DNA of 64,000 nt from Chromatiaceae bacterium (GTDB lineage: Bacteria > Pseudomonadota > Gammaproteobacteria > Chromatiales > Chromatiaceae), in NCBI GenBank assembly GCA_016714645.1, contig JADKCI010000001.1, positions 1,178,001 to 1,242,000 on the forward strand, given 5' to 3'. Shown here in pieces: positions 15,563 through 25,609 of the stretch. How positions within the stretch are numbered: the stretch's first letter is position 1; each line of letters begins with the position of its first letter. The notes under the pieces were generated by a model, which searched no databases, was not told the origin of the DNA, and saw nothing but the letters and a program-made list of their open reading frames with translations. The position numbers and the translations under genes are program-made.

Positions 15563-16741
15563 ATGCCCCTGCGCTATCTCTATTCCATCCCCGGCGGGCT
15601 CCTTTTGGGCATCGCCCTGGCCCTCGTCTTTCCGGCCGGGGGTGCCTATGTCGCCTGGCTTGGGCAGATCTTCATCTCCGTCCTCAAGCTCCTGATCCTG
15701 CCCCTGATCCTGGTCTCCATCTACGCCTCCCTGGCCAGCGGGGATAATCTCCGGCGCATTGGCGGCCGTACCTTGCTTTACTACCTCGCCACCTCCGCCG
15801 TGGCTGCCATTATCGGGATCCTGCTCGGTCTCGTCTTTGCCCGTGAGGTCCCCGCTGGCCTGCTGAACCTGGCGCCGGCCGCCCCGGCCACGGCCAGCTT
15901 CAGCCTGGATCGGCTGATCGATAACTTCGTCCCCAGCAACCTCTTCGCCTCCCTGGCCGCGGGCAACGTCCTGCACATCGTCTTTGTCGCCGTGATGGCC
16001 GCCGCCGCCTCCCGCCGCCTCGCCAAGCACCAGAGGGCCACCCTGGTTGGTGGTGCCCAGGCCCTGGACGCCCTGCTGATGCAGACCCTGAACGGGGTTC
16101 TGGCCCTGGCGCCCCTCGGCATTTTCGGGCTGGTTTACGCCAGCCTCGCCACCATGGACTGGGCCGGGGCCTTCCAGCTCCGGGCCTTCGTCTGGGCCGT
16201 GGTCCTGGCCGCCGTCCTGCACGGCGCCCTGGTCATGCCGACCCTTTACCGCGTCCGCACCGGTTGCTCCCCCTGGTCGCTGGTGGCGGCCTGCCGGGAG
16301 CCCCTGCTCACCGCCCTGTCCACCGCCTCCAGCAACGCCACCTACCCGGTCTCCAAGCGTGCCCTGGAGGCCTTCGGGGTCAGCGAGCGGGTCACCAGCC
16401 TGACCCTGCCCCTGGGGGCCACGCTGAACATGCACGGTTCCGCCCTCTACCAATCCATCCTGCTAATTTTTATGTCGCAATTGGCGGGCGTCGATTTGAG
16501 TCCCTGGCAGACGGTCTTCATCGTCCTGCTGACCATGGCCTCCTCCGCCGGTACCGCCGGTATCCCTGGGGGCGGCATCGCCATGATGGCCTTCATGCTC
16601 GATCTGCTCGGCCTGCCCCCGACCTATCTGGCCCTGTACCTGGTGGTGGACCGCTTCTTCGACTATCCCATTACCGCCATCAACGTCTGGGGCGATCTGG
16701 TGGTGGCGGCCATCGTGGATAAGGAACTCAAGGATGGCTAA
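15563..16741 (+). CDS. Dicarboxylate/amino acid:cation symporter (DAACS/DctA family)
   Basis: Inner-membrane carrier of 392 residues that takes up C4-dicarboxylates or acidic amino acids with Na+ or H+. The frame is open upstream, but the ATG at 15563 begins the conserved N-terminus (MPLRYLYSIPGGLLLGIALAL) and has AGGA before it. Family motifs are present: TASSNATYPVS (first re-entrant loop), LPLGATLNMHGSALYQ and SSAGTAGIPGGGIAMM (second re-entrant loop). In most relatives the helix 7 motif is NMDGT; here it is NMHGS, so cation or substrate coupling may differ. It lies 91 bases after the MurE-like gene in the same direction. Confidence 0.88.
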   Translation: MPLRYLYSIPGGLLLGIALALVFPAGGAYVAWLGQIFISVLKLLILPLILVSIYASLASGDNLRRIGGRTLLYYLATSAVAAIIGILLGLVFAREVPAGLLNLAPAAPATASFSLDRLIDNFVPSNLFASLAAGNVLHIVFVAVMAAAASRRLAKHQRATLVGGAQALDALLMQTLNGVLALAPLGIFGLVYASLATMDWAGAFQLRAFVWAVVLAAVLHGALVMPTLYRVRTGCSPWSLVAACREPLLTALSTASSNATYPVSKRALEAFGVSERVTSLTLPLGATLNMHGSALYQSILLIFMSQLAGVDLSPWQTVFIVLLTMASSAGTAGIPGGGIAMMAFMLDLLGLPPTYLALYLVVDRFFDYPITAINVWGDLVVAAIVDKELKDG

Positions 16742-16819
16742 TGCGCTCCTTGAAATCCGAAAAACGCAGGGGTGTTCGGTTACACTTCCGCCACCTCGGG
16801 TTTGGTTCGAAAGGTTGCT

Positions 16820-18598
<1,779 letters not shown>

Positions 18599-18721
18599 CC
18601 GCCGCTCCGGGACTCGTCCGGGTCATTTTTGGTCAGGCCTTAGCCCGGTTGGCCGCGTACCCACGCTCTCGGTCGGCCTGAAGGCAAACCATCTCTTTAG
18701 CCCCCGCCCAGGAGGCATGCC

Positions 18722-19534
18722 TTGCCCATCCGCATTCCCGCCGTGTCCATGCCGGGACCTGTTCCCGCGTCCCTGGCGGCAACAGCCAGGCTCCCCCTCT
18801 GCCTCCTGCTCTGTCTTGCCCTCCTGGGCTGTGCGACGACCCCACCTCCGGATGAAGGTCCTAAAACCTGGGCGGGACGGCCCATAGGGCCCCCGCCGGC
18901 GCCAAACCCAGGCCTTAAGCAGGCCCTTATCTCCCGCGCGAACCAGGAGTGGGACTTCTTCGGGCGCCAAACCGTGGTCTTCAAGGGTGGCGAGGAGAGC
19001 ATCCCTCATGTCGGAGCCTGGGAGGACGACGATGGTCCCTACAGCGGCCGGGTCAACGCCTACTGGCGCGCGGCGGGAAAACCCAGGTTGGACGGCCGGG
19101 ATTGCCAGGAGCCCTGGTCCGCCGCCTTCCTGAGCTGGGTCATGGCGGGGGTGGCTGTCCCGGAGAGTCAGTTTCCCTCGGCGACGGCCCACTGGGTCTA
19201 TGTCGCGCGTCTCATCGATCTGTCCGACTACCCGGGGCGCTTCTTCGTCCCCCGGCGGGTCGCGGACTACAGCCCAAACCCCGGGGACCTCGTCTGCGCC
19301 ACCCGCGGCCTGACTCACCTGGCCACCTTTGATGGCTACACCAGTCCCGAGGCCCTCAAGGGTACCAACCTCCATTGCGATCTGGTGGTCGGGAAGCAGG
19401 GCCAGGACCTGGAGGTCATCGGCGGCAACGTCCGCAACTCCGTGTCCAAGAGCACCCTGGAACTCGACGGCCAGGGCCGCCTGCGGGCCACGCCCCGCCG
19501 TCACTGGTTCCTCATCCTGCAAAACCGTTTGTAA
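18722..19534 (+). CDS. DUF2272 lipoprotein
   Basis: Lipoprotein of 270 residues: a long N-terminal signal ending in LALLGCATT (lipobox Cys about residue 37), then a proline-rich spacer and a DUF2272 domain. Domain marks are EPWSAAFLSWVMAGVAVP, ATAHWVYVARLID, NPGDLVCATR, LHCDLVV and VIGGNVRNSVSKS, the CHAP-like fold typical of DUF2272. I use the TTG at 18722 as start because AGGAGG lies six bases before it; an in-frame ATG at 18749 has no such site. Many DUF2272 proteins are predicted cell-wall amidases or peptidases, but the activity is not established. It sits downstream of another papain-like exported protein. Confidence 0.75.
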   Translation: MPIRIPAVSMPGPVPASLAATARLPLCLLLCLALLGCATTPPPDEGPKTWAGRPIGPPPAPNPGLKQALISRANQEWDFFGRQTVVFKGGEESIPHVGAWEDDDGPYSGRVNAYWRAAGKPRLDGRDCQEPWSAAFLSWVMAGVAVPESQFPSATAHWVYVARLIDLSDYPGRFFVPRRVADYSPNPGDLVCATRGLTHLATFDGYTSPEALKGTNLHCDLVVGKQGQDLEVIGGNVRNSVSKSTLELDGQGRLRATPRRHWFLILQNRL

Positions 19535-19748
19535 AGCTGCGGATCGCCTCTCCCTGCCTAACCCCGGCCAGTTCGCGAGGGTGGGCGGGTGGTGGCGCTA
19601 ATTTAGCCGTGTCTCCCACGCCAGATCGTGCTATTTTGCTCGGTCGAATTCGGACTGTGTCCTGCGCCGGCTTGCCCTAGGCGGGACCGGCGGCTATCCG
19701 CGTCACTGTCTCTCCTTTCTTTTCCCAGGTCCCCGAGGTTTATCACCC

Positions 19749-21902
19749 ATGGAATCCGCATCCACCATGGAACCCCTAACCGAGTGCGAGGGTTTCGATC
19801 AACTCGGGCTGGCCCCGGCCGTCCTGGCTACCGTCCAGTCGCTCGGCTACGAGACGCCGACCCCCATCCAGTGCCAGTGCATCCCGCATCTGCTTCAGGG
19901 GCGCGACCTCCTGGGCCAGGCCCAGACGGGCACGGGCAAGACGGCGGCCTTCGCCCTGCCACTCATCAGTCGGGTCGAACTGGACGCCGGGCCCAAGCCG
20001 CAGGTGCTGGTGCTGACGCCGACCCGGGAGCTGGCCCTGCAGGTGGCGGAGGCCTTCCAGACCTACGCCCGTAACCTGCGCGGCTTTCATGTCCTGCCGC
20101 TTTATGGCGGCTCGAGTTTTGGCCTCCAGGCGCGCGCCCTGGAGCGCGGCGTGCATGTCATCGTCGGCACTCCGGGGCGGGTCATGGACCATCTGCGGCG
20201 GGGCACCCTGGACCTGGCGGGTCTGCGCACCCTGGTCCTGGACGAGGCCGACGAGATGCTGGACATGGGCTTCGCGGAGGACATCGACTGGATCTTCGAA
20301 CAGACGCCCGCAGCGCGGCAGGTGGCCCTCTTCTCCGCCACCATGCCCACCGCCATCCGCCGGGTCGCCCATGCCCATCTGCATGATGCGGTGGAGGTGC
20401 GGTTGCTGGCGGCCACCGAGACGGTGGACACCATCGATCAGTATCACTGCCTGGTGACCCGCTTCCATAAACTGGACGTGCTGACGCGGGTGCTGGAGGT
20501 AGAGACCTTCGACGCCATGCTGATCTTCGTGCGTACCAAGATCCAGACCCTGGAGGTGGCGGAAAAACTATCCGCCCACGGCTTCTCCGCCGAGCCCCTC
20601 AATGGCGATATGACCCAGTCGGAGCGGGAGCGCACGGTGGAGCGCCTCAAACGCGGCCGCCTGGATATCCTGGTGGCCACCGACGTGGCGGCGCGTGGCC
20701 TGGACCTGGAGCGCCTGAGCCTGGTGGTCAACTACGATATCCCCACCGACCCCGGCGCCTATGTCCATCGTATCGGCCGCACCGGGCGCGCCGGGCGCGC
20801 GGGCCGGGCCCTGCTCTTCGTCGAGCCCCGGGAGCGCCACTTGCTGAAGGCGATCGAGCGCACCATCCGCCGGACCATCCCCGAGTTGGCCACGCCGACC
20901 TCGGAGGATCTCAGCGCTCACCGTATCGAACGCTTCACCTCCATGGTGACTCAGACCCTGGCGGAGGCCGATCTGGACTTTTTCTACCGCGTCGTGGCCC
21001 GCATGGCCCGCGAGGGGGAGATAGAGGCCATGGATATCGCCGCCGCCCTGACCTACCTGGCCCAGCGCGAGCGGCCGCTAAGATTAGAGTCCGAACTGGA
21101 GCCGGCGCCCAAACCCAAGTTCAAGCGGCGCGAGGACAAACCGGAACGGTTCGAGCGCGGGGAGGGGGCTGCCGAGCGAGGTGGCCGTTCCGAACGCGCG
21201 CCGCGCTGGGAACCCACCGAGCGTCCGGAGCGGGCGCCCAGTCAGCCCGTAAGACCCGAGCGCGCGGAACGGCCCGATCGCCCTGACCGCCAGGCCCCGC
21301 CACCGCCGCGGGATGTCGGGGAGCAGCCGCCTCTGGATCGGCCGGAGCGGCCCGCGCGTCCGCAGCGGGCTGAACGCCTCGAGCAGGGCGAGCGGCCGCC
21401 GCGACCGGACCGTCCCGAGCGTCCCCCTCGCCCCGAGTCGCACCCGGAGCGCCCGGCGGCGGGCTTCGGTGACAGGCCGGATCCGCGGCGGGAATTCGGA
21501 GCGGGCGAGGAGCGGGGAGCGGGTCGGCGCGAGCGTGACAACGCCGGCCTGGTGAGTTACCGCATCGAGGTAGGTCATCGCGACGGGGTAGCCCCGCGCG
21601 AAATCGTCGGCGCCATCGCCAACGAGGCGGGCCTGGAGGGTCGCTTCATCGGCCGCATCGCCATTGAGGAGGACCATAGCCTGGTCGATCTGCCTGAGGG
21701 CATGCCCCGGGAGATCTTCCAGCATCTGCGTGGTGTCTTCGTGCGCGGCAAGCGGCTGAATATCAGCCTGGCCGGGGCCGGGGCGCCCCGGGACCCGGTC
21801 AAGCGGCCCTTCAGGCCTCGCGAGGTGGGTCCCGAGGGCCATGACCCGGGCGCGGATCGCCGCCCGGGTCCACCCAAGGGCCTCAAGCCCCGCCGGCCCT
21901 AG
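19749..21902 (+). CDS. deaD: DEAD-box RNA helicase DeaD/CsdA type with RRM
   Basis: ATP-dependent RNA helicase for ribosome assembly and mRNA decay, 717 residues. The helicase core has the Q motif (GYETPTPIQ), AQTGTGKT, PTRELALQ, GTPGRVMDHL, LDEADEML, SAT and HRIGRTGRAGR. A dimerisation-like segment follows. Then comes a ~150-residue linker rich in Arg, Pro and Glu with RPER-type repeats (about 450-590), longer than in E. coli DeaD. A DbpA-type RNA-binding domain (YRIEVGHRDG...GRIAIEEDHSLVDLP) and a basic tail end the protein. The linker region is very GC-rich and repetitive and likely disordered. It is a single gene. Confidence 0.93.
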   Translation: MESASTMEPLTECEGFDQLGLAPAVLATVQSLGYETPTPIQCQCIPHLLQGRDLLGQAQTGTGKTAAFALPLISRVELDAGPKPQVLVLTPTRELALQVAEAFQTYARNLRGFHVLPLYGGSSFGLQARALERGVHVIVGTPGRVMDHLRRGTLDLAGLRTLVLDEADEMLDMGFAEDIDWIFEQTPAARQVALFSATMPTAIRRVAHAHLHDAVEVRLLAATETVDTIDQYHCLVTRFHKLDVLTRVLEVETFDAMLIFVRTKIQTLEVAEKLSAHGFSAEPLNGDMTQSERERTVERLKRGRLDILVATDVAARGLDLERLSLVVNYDIPTDPGAYVHRIGRTGRAGRAGRALLFVEPRERHLLKAIERTIRRTIPELATPTSEDLSAHRIERFTSMVTQTLAEADLDFFYRVVARMAREGEIEAMDIAAALTYLAQRERPLRLESELEPAPKPKFKRREDKPERFERGEGAAERGGRSERAPRWEPTERPERAPSQPVRPERAERPDRPDRQAPPPPRDVGEQPPLDRPERPARPQRAERLEQGERPPRPDRPERPPRPESHPERPAAGFGDRPDPRREFGAGEERGAGRRERDNAGLVSYRIEVGHRDGVAPREIVGAIANEAGLEGRFIGRIAIEEDHSLVDLPEGMPREIFQHLRGVFVRGKRLNISLAGAGAPRDPVKRPFRPREVGPEGHDPGADRRPGPPKGLKPRRP

Positions 21903-21979
21903 CCATACCAAACACCCATAAGGTTTAGGTATTCCGGCCCGGGTGGCCAGATATATCAGCAAACCTAAATGTACTGATA

Positions 21980-21993
21980 TTGATTGATGTCAA
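21980..21993 (+). promoter_or_regulatory. FNR-like box upstream of the sulfur globule protein gene
   Basis: TTGAT-TGAT-GTCAA differs from the FNR consensus TTGAT-N4-ATCAA at one position. It lies about 100 bases before the sulfur globule protein ATG, in the 187-base AT-rich gap after the helicase gene. An FNR-type regulator is encoded in this window (59.9 kb). One near match in AT-rich DNA can be chance. Confidence 0.35.
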
Positions 21994-22089
21994 AATGCTC
22001 GGGATGGGGTACTAGTATTCTTTTTAGCGACGGCTCCCGGCAAGGTTACCGGGGGCCGCGCTTTACTCCAATCTTGAGGAGACTCAACC

Positions 22090-22431
22090 ATGTTGATCAA
22101 CAGACGTTTGCTGCTTGCCGCCGCCATCGCCGGATCCTCGGTCGTGGCTTCCTTCTCCGCCAATGCCTTCTTCGGTCCCTTTAACTCCATGCGTAACTGG
22201 GGTGGCGGTGGGCCTTGGGGCTGGGACGAGCCCTGGTATGGGGGTGGTTATCCCTATGGCGGTTATCCCTATTATGGTGGCTGGAATAATCCCTATTACG
22301 GTGGTTGGGGCAACCCCTACTATGGCGGCTGGGGCAATCCCTATGGCGGTGGCTGGGGCTATCCTGGCTACGGCTATCCCGGCTGGGGAGCCGTTCCCCC
22401 CGCCGCTCCGGCCGCCAAGGCCGCCAACTAG
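22090..22431 (+). CDS. Sulfur globule protein
   Basis: Structural envelope protein of the sulfur globules that purple sulfur bacteria deposit while oxidising sulfide. It is 113 residues: a signal peptide (NRRLLLAAAIAGSSVV...SANA) followed by mature FFGPFNS and a low-complexity body of Gly, Tyr, Trp, Pro and Asn. The repeated units are of the form NPYYGGWG (at least three), ending with an Ala/Pro tail. Composition, size and export signal match the CV1/CV2 sulfur globule proteins of Allochromatium. A strong GAGGAG ribosome site precedes the ATG, and a GC hairpin follows the stop. It is a single gene, as is common for these. It is the best indicator of the organism's family. Confidence 0.78.
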   Translation: MLINRRLLLAAAIAGSSVVASFSANAFFGPFNSMRNWGGGGPWGWDEPWYGGGYPYGGYPYYGGWNNPYYGGWGNPYYGGWGNPYGGGWGYPGYGYPGWGAVPPAAPAAKAAN

Positions 22432-22443
22432 CCTTTGAAGAAG

Positions 22444-22466
22444 CCCCGCGCCGCTCAGGCGCGGGG
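22444..22466 (+). terminator. GC-rich hairpin after sulfur globule gene
   Basis: Perfect 9-bp stem CCCCGCGCC/GGCGCGGGG with a 5-base loop, starting 12 bases after the stop. No T-tract follows, so it may protect the mRNA 3' end as much as terminate transcription. Confidence 0.55.
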
Positions 22467-22504
22467 TGCGTCCCCCGTCAGCCACGCTTAGCCAGGCGCG
22501 GAGA

Positions 22505-22604
22505 GGGTCGGGTGGGGGCTGGCGGGGGTGTCGACAGCAGGGATGCTGTCGCCAAGCCTACAGAGACGTATTCACGGCGTCCCCCGCCAGACACCACCCG
22601 ACCC
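22505..22604. repeat. 100-nt palindromic element, possible intergenic repeat or structured RNA
   Basis: The two ends pair over 11 bp (22505-22515 with 22594-22604), then a 3x3 internal loop, then 10 more bp (22519-22528 with 22581-22590). Inside are a perfect 7-bp hairpin CGACAGC/GCTGTCG (22532-22538, 22545-22551) and a smaller GACG/CGTC hairpin, so the whole folds as a three-way junction. It occupies most of the gap between the sulfur globule gene and ppc. The design resembles extragenic palindromic repeats mobilised by RAYT transposases. I see no second copy in this window and no flanking target duplication. Confidence 0.55.
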
Positions 22605-22697
22605 TGACCCGGGATACCGAAAACGCGGGTGTTTTGGGTATAACATATCCTTACCCTCTATCTCTCCCCGCCGGTCCCGGCGGTCCGGAATCCCAGC

Positions 22698-25484
22698 ATG
22701 GATCACCAAGCCTCCGACGACGAGCTGCGGCGCGATATTGATTTGTTTACCGCCCTCCTGGGCGAGGTCCTCCGCGAGCACAGCCCCAAGCGGGTATTAG
22801 TAATGGTGGAGCGCCTGCGGGAGGGCTTCGCCCGGCTGCGTGAACGCCCCGATCCGGCGCGGCTCGACGAACTCATGCGCAAGATCGAAGGCCTGGACCC
22901 CCAAACCCTGGCCGAGATCATCCGCTCCTTCACCATCTACTTCGGTCTGGTCAGTACCGCCGAGGAGGTGCATGGCTACCGGCACCGCATGGACCAGGTT
23001 AGCGAGGGCGGCCCCCTCTGGCTGGGCTCCTTCGATCATACGGTGCGCGAGTTCAAGGCCGCGGGGGTCAGCCCCGAGCGTTTTCAGAGCCTCCTCGCCC
23101 AACTGGTCTATCTGCCGGTCTTCACGGCCCATCCCACCGAGGCCAAGCGCCGCACCATCCTGGAGACCTTTCGCCGCATCTTCCTGCTGGCCCAGGATTT
23201 GCGCACCCGCCGCCTCAACGAGGACGAGGCGGAGGAAAAGCTCGGCGCCATCCTCGCCCAGATCCAGATCCTCTGGAAGACCGACGAGGTGCGGGAGCAT
23301 AAGCCCCAGGTGACGGACGAGGTGCGCCAGGGGCTCTACTTTTTCCGCGAATCCCTCTTTCAGGCCGTGCCCCGGGTCTATGCCAACCTGGAGCGGGTGA
23401 TACGGCGGATTTATGGCGCCGAGGCCGGCATCCAGGTGCCCAGCTTCATCCGCTTCGGTTCCTGGATTGGCGGCGATCGCGACGGCAATCCCTTCGTCAA
23501 GCCCGAGACCACCGCCCTGACCGTGCGGATGCACCATGAGTTGGTGCTCCAGGAATATAGCGAACGGGTGCGCGACCTGGGGCGCATGCTCAGTCACTGC
23601 GACACCCTCTGTCAGCCATCGCCCGCCTTTCTCGCTGGCCTGGACGCCGACGAGGGCTACTGGGTCGAGACCATGGGCGAGAATCTGCGCCGCTTCATCC
23701 ACGAGCCCTATCGACGCAAGCTAGCCATCATCCGCCATCGCCTGCTGACGAATCTGGCGCGGGTGCGGGCCCGCATCGCCGCCGCGCCCGAGGACTTGCC
23801 CCTGGGATATGCCGATGCAGCGGATTTCCGCCAGGACCTCTACCTGATCCGCGACTCCCTCATCAGCCATGGCGATGCCAGCGCCGCGGCCGGGCCTTTA
23901 CAGGACCTGATTCGCCTCGCCGAAAGCTTCGGCTTCCATTTGATGCACCTCGACCTCCGCCAGGAATCCTTGCGCCACACGGCGGCGGTCGCGGAACTCT
24001 TCGCCCGCCAGCCCGGCGCCCCCTATTACCAGGCCTTGACCGAGGATCAGCGGCGGGTGGCCCTGGCGGAGGCCATCGCCCATCCACACCCCTTCCACAT
24101 TGACAAGCCCACCCTCACCGCCGAGACCCGGGAGACCCTGGAGGTCTTCGAGGTCATGGCGCGGCTGCGGGCGGAGATCAGCCCCGAGGCCTTCGGCGAG
24201 TACGTCATCTCCATGACCCACAGCGCCAGCCATGTGCTGGAGGTCATGCTGTTGGCCCGCCTGGCGGGCCTGGCGGGGCGGGACAATCGCGGCTGGTTTC
24301 GTGACATTCGCGTCAGCCCCCTCTTCGAGACCATCGAGGATCTGGGTCACATCGACCAGGTCATGACCACCCTCTTCGATGATCCGACCTACGCCGCTCT
24401 GCTCCAGGCCTCCGGCAACCAGCAGGATGTCATGCTGGGCTATTCCGATTCCTGCAAGGATGGCGGCATCCTGGCCTCCACCTGGCATCTTTACGAGGCC
24501 CAGCGCAAGCTCATCGCCCTGGCCAAGGATCGTGGCGTCGCCTGCCGTCTTTTTCATGGTCGCGGCGGCACCGTCGGGCGCGGTGGCGGCCCCACCTACG
24601 AGGCCATCCTCGCCCAGCCGCCGGACACGGTCCACGGTCAGATCAAGTTCACCGAGCAGGGTGAGGTCCTGTCCTACCGCTATGCCAACCCGGAGACGGC
24701 CCGCTACGAGCTGACCATGGGCATCAGCGGCCTCATCCTTTCCAGCCGCTGCCTGATCGAGGAGCCGAAACCGGATCGCAACGACTATATCGGCATCCTG
24801 GACGAGCTGGCCCGGTTGGGCGAGGAGGCCTATCGCGATCTGATCAAGTCCCCGGGCACCCTGGACTACTTTTATGAAGTCACGCCCATGGACGCCATCG
24901 CCTTGCTCAACATTGGCTCCCGTCCCTCGCACCGCAAGCAGGCCGACCGCTCCCTGACCTCCATTCGCGCCATACCCTGGGTCTTCGGCTGGGCCCAGTC
25001 GCGCCACACCCTGCCGGCCTGGTATAGCCTGGGCACCGCCCTGGAGCGCTGGCGCGGCGATGGGCTGGAGCGCCTGGCCAAGCTCCAGAAGATGTACCAG
25101 GACTGGCCCTTCTTCCGGGCCCTCTTGAGCAATACCCAGATGGCCCTCTTCAAGGCCGAGCCGCACATCGCCGAGCAATACCTGCGGCTGGCCCAGGACC
25201 GCCCCCAGGCCGAGTTGATCTACCGCCGTATCCGCGAGGAATACAACCGCACCGTCTTCCAGATCCTCAATATCTCCGGACAACACCAATTGATGGAGGA
25301 GACCCCGGAACTCCAGCTCTCCCTCGCGCGCCGCAACATCTACCTGGACCCGCTGAATCATATCCAGGTGGTCCTTCTGGAACGTTACCGGCGGGGCCCC
25401 ACGCCCGAGGAGCGCGAGCAGTGGCTGGGGCCCCTGCTGAGGTCCATCAATGCCATCGCCGCCGGGGTGCGGAATACGGGCTAA
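22698..25484 (+). CDS. ppc: Phosphoenolpyruvate carboxylase
   Basis: Carboxylates phosphoenolpyruvate to oxaloacetate, refilling the TCA cycle and fixing bicarbonate; 928 residues, full length. Signature elements: the catalytic His in VFTAHPTEAKRRTI, GSWIGGDRDGNPFV, HLDLRQES, LGYSDSCKDGG, the glycine loop FHGRGGTVGRGGGP, FGWAQSRHTLPAWY, and the C-terminal allosteric Asn before the Thr-Gly end. The ATG at 22698 is the first in frame and precedes a normal N-terminus. A possible -10 (TATAAC, 22639-22644) lies about 50 bases upstream, after the palindromic element. It stands alone, upstream of a glgC-like gene. Confidence 0.97.
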   Translation: MDHQASDDELRRDIDLFTALLGEVLREHSPKRVLVMVERLREGFARLRERPDPARLDELMRKIEGLDPQTLAEIIRSFTIYFGLVSTAEEVHGYRHRMDQVSEGGPLWLGSFDHTVREFKAAGVSPERFQSLLAQLVYLPVFTAHPTEAKRRTILETFRRIFLLAQDLRTRRLNEDEAEEKLGAILAQIQILWKTDEVREHKPQVTDEVRQGLYFFRESLFQAVPRVYANLERVIRRIYGAEAGIQVPSFIRFGSWIGGDRDGNPFVKPETTALTVRMHHELVLQEYSERVRDLGRMLSHCDTLCQPSPAFLAGLDADEGYWVETMGENLRRFIHEPYRRKLAIIRHRLLTNLARVRARIAAAPEDLPLGYADAADFRQDLYLIRDSLISHGDASAAAGPLQDLIRLAESFGFHLMHLDLRQESLRHTAAVAELFARQPGAPYYQALTEDQRRVALAEAIAHPHPFHIDKPTLTAETRETLEVFEVMARLRAEISPEAFGEYVISMTHSASHVLEVMLLARLAGLAGRDNRGWFRDIRVSPLFETIEDLGHIDQVMTTLFDDPTYAALLQASGNQQDVMLGYSDSCKDGGILASTWHLYEAQRKLIALAKDRGVACRLFHGRGGTVGRGGGPTYEAILAQPPDTVHGQIKFTEQGEVLSYRYANPETARYELTMGISGLILSSRCLIEEPKPDRNDYIGILDELARLGEEAYRDLIKSPGTLDYFYEVTPMDAIALLNIGSRPSHRKQADRSLTSIRAIPWVFGWAQSRHTLPAWYSLGTALERWRGDGLERLAKLQKMYQDWPFFRALLSNTQMALFKAEPHIAEQYLRLAQDRPQAELIYRRIREEYNRTVFQILNISGQHQLMEETPELQLSLARRNIYLDPLNHIQVVLLERYRRGPTPEEREQWLGPLLRSINAIAAGVRNTG

Positions 25485-25508
25485 GCGTCCCGGGGCTGGC
25501 GCGGTCGG

Positions 25509-25532
25509 GGGGCGCGGCGATTTCCGCGCCCC
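25509..25532. terminator. Hairpin between ppc and the glgC-like gene
   Basis: Perfect 9-bp stem GGGGCGCGG/CCGCGCCCC around a 6-base loop, 25 bases after the ppc stop. There is no T-tract. It is a likely transcript end or mRNA stabiliser. Confidence 0.45.
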
Positions 25533-25609
25533 TGGCCGCGGGATAGGTTAGACTGCGCGCCGTCCACATCGGTCCCAGTTCCCCTGTCTAGCCCACTCAA
25601 AGGAGAGCC

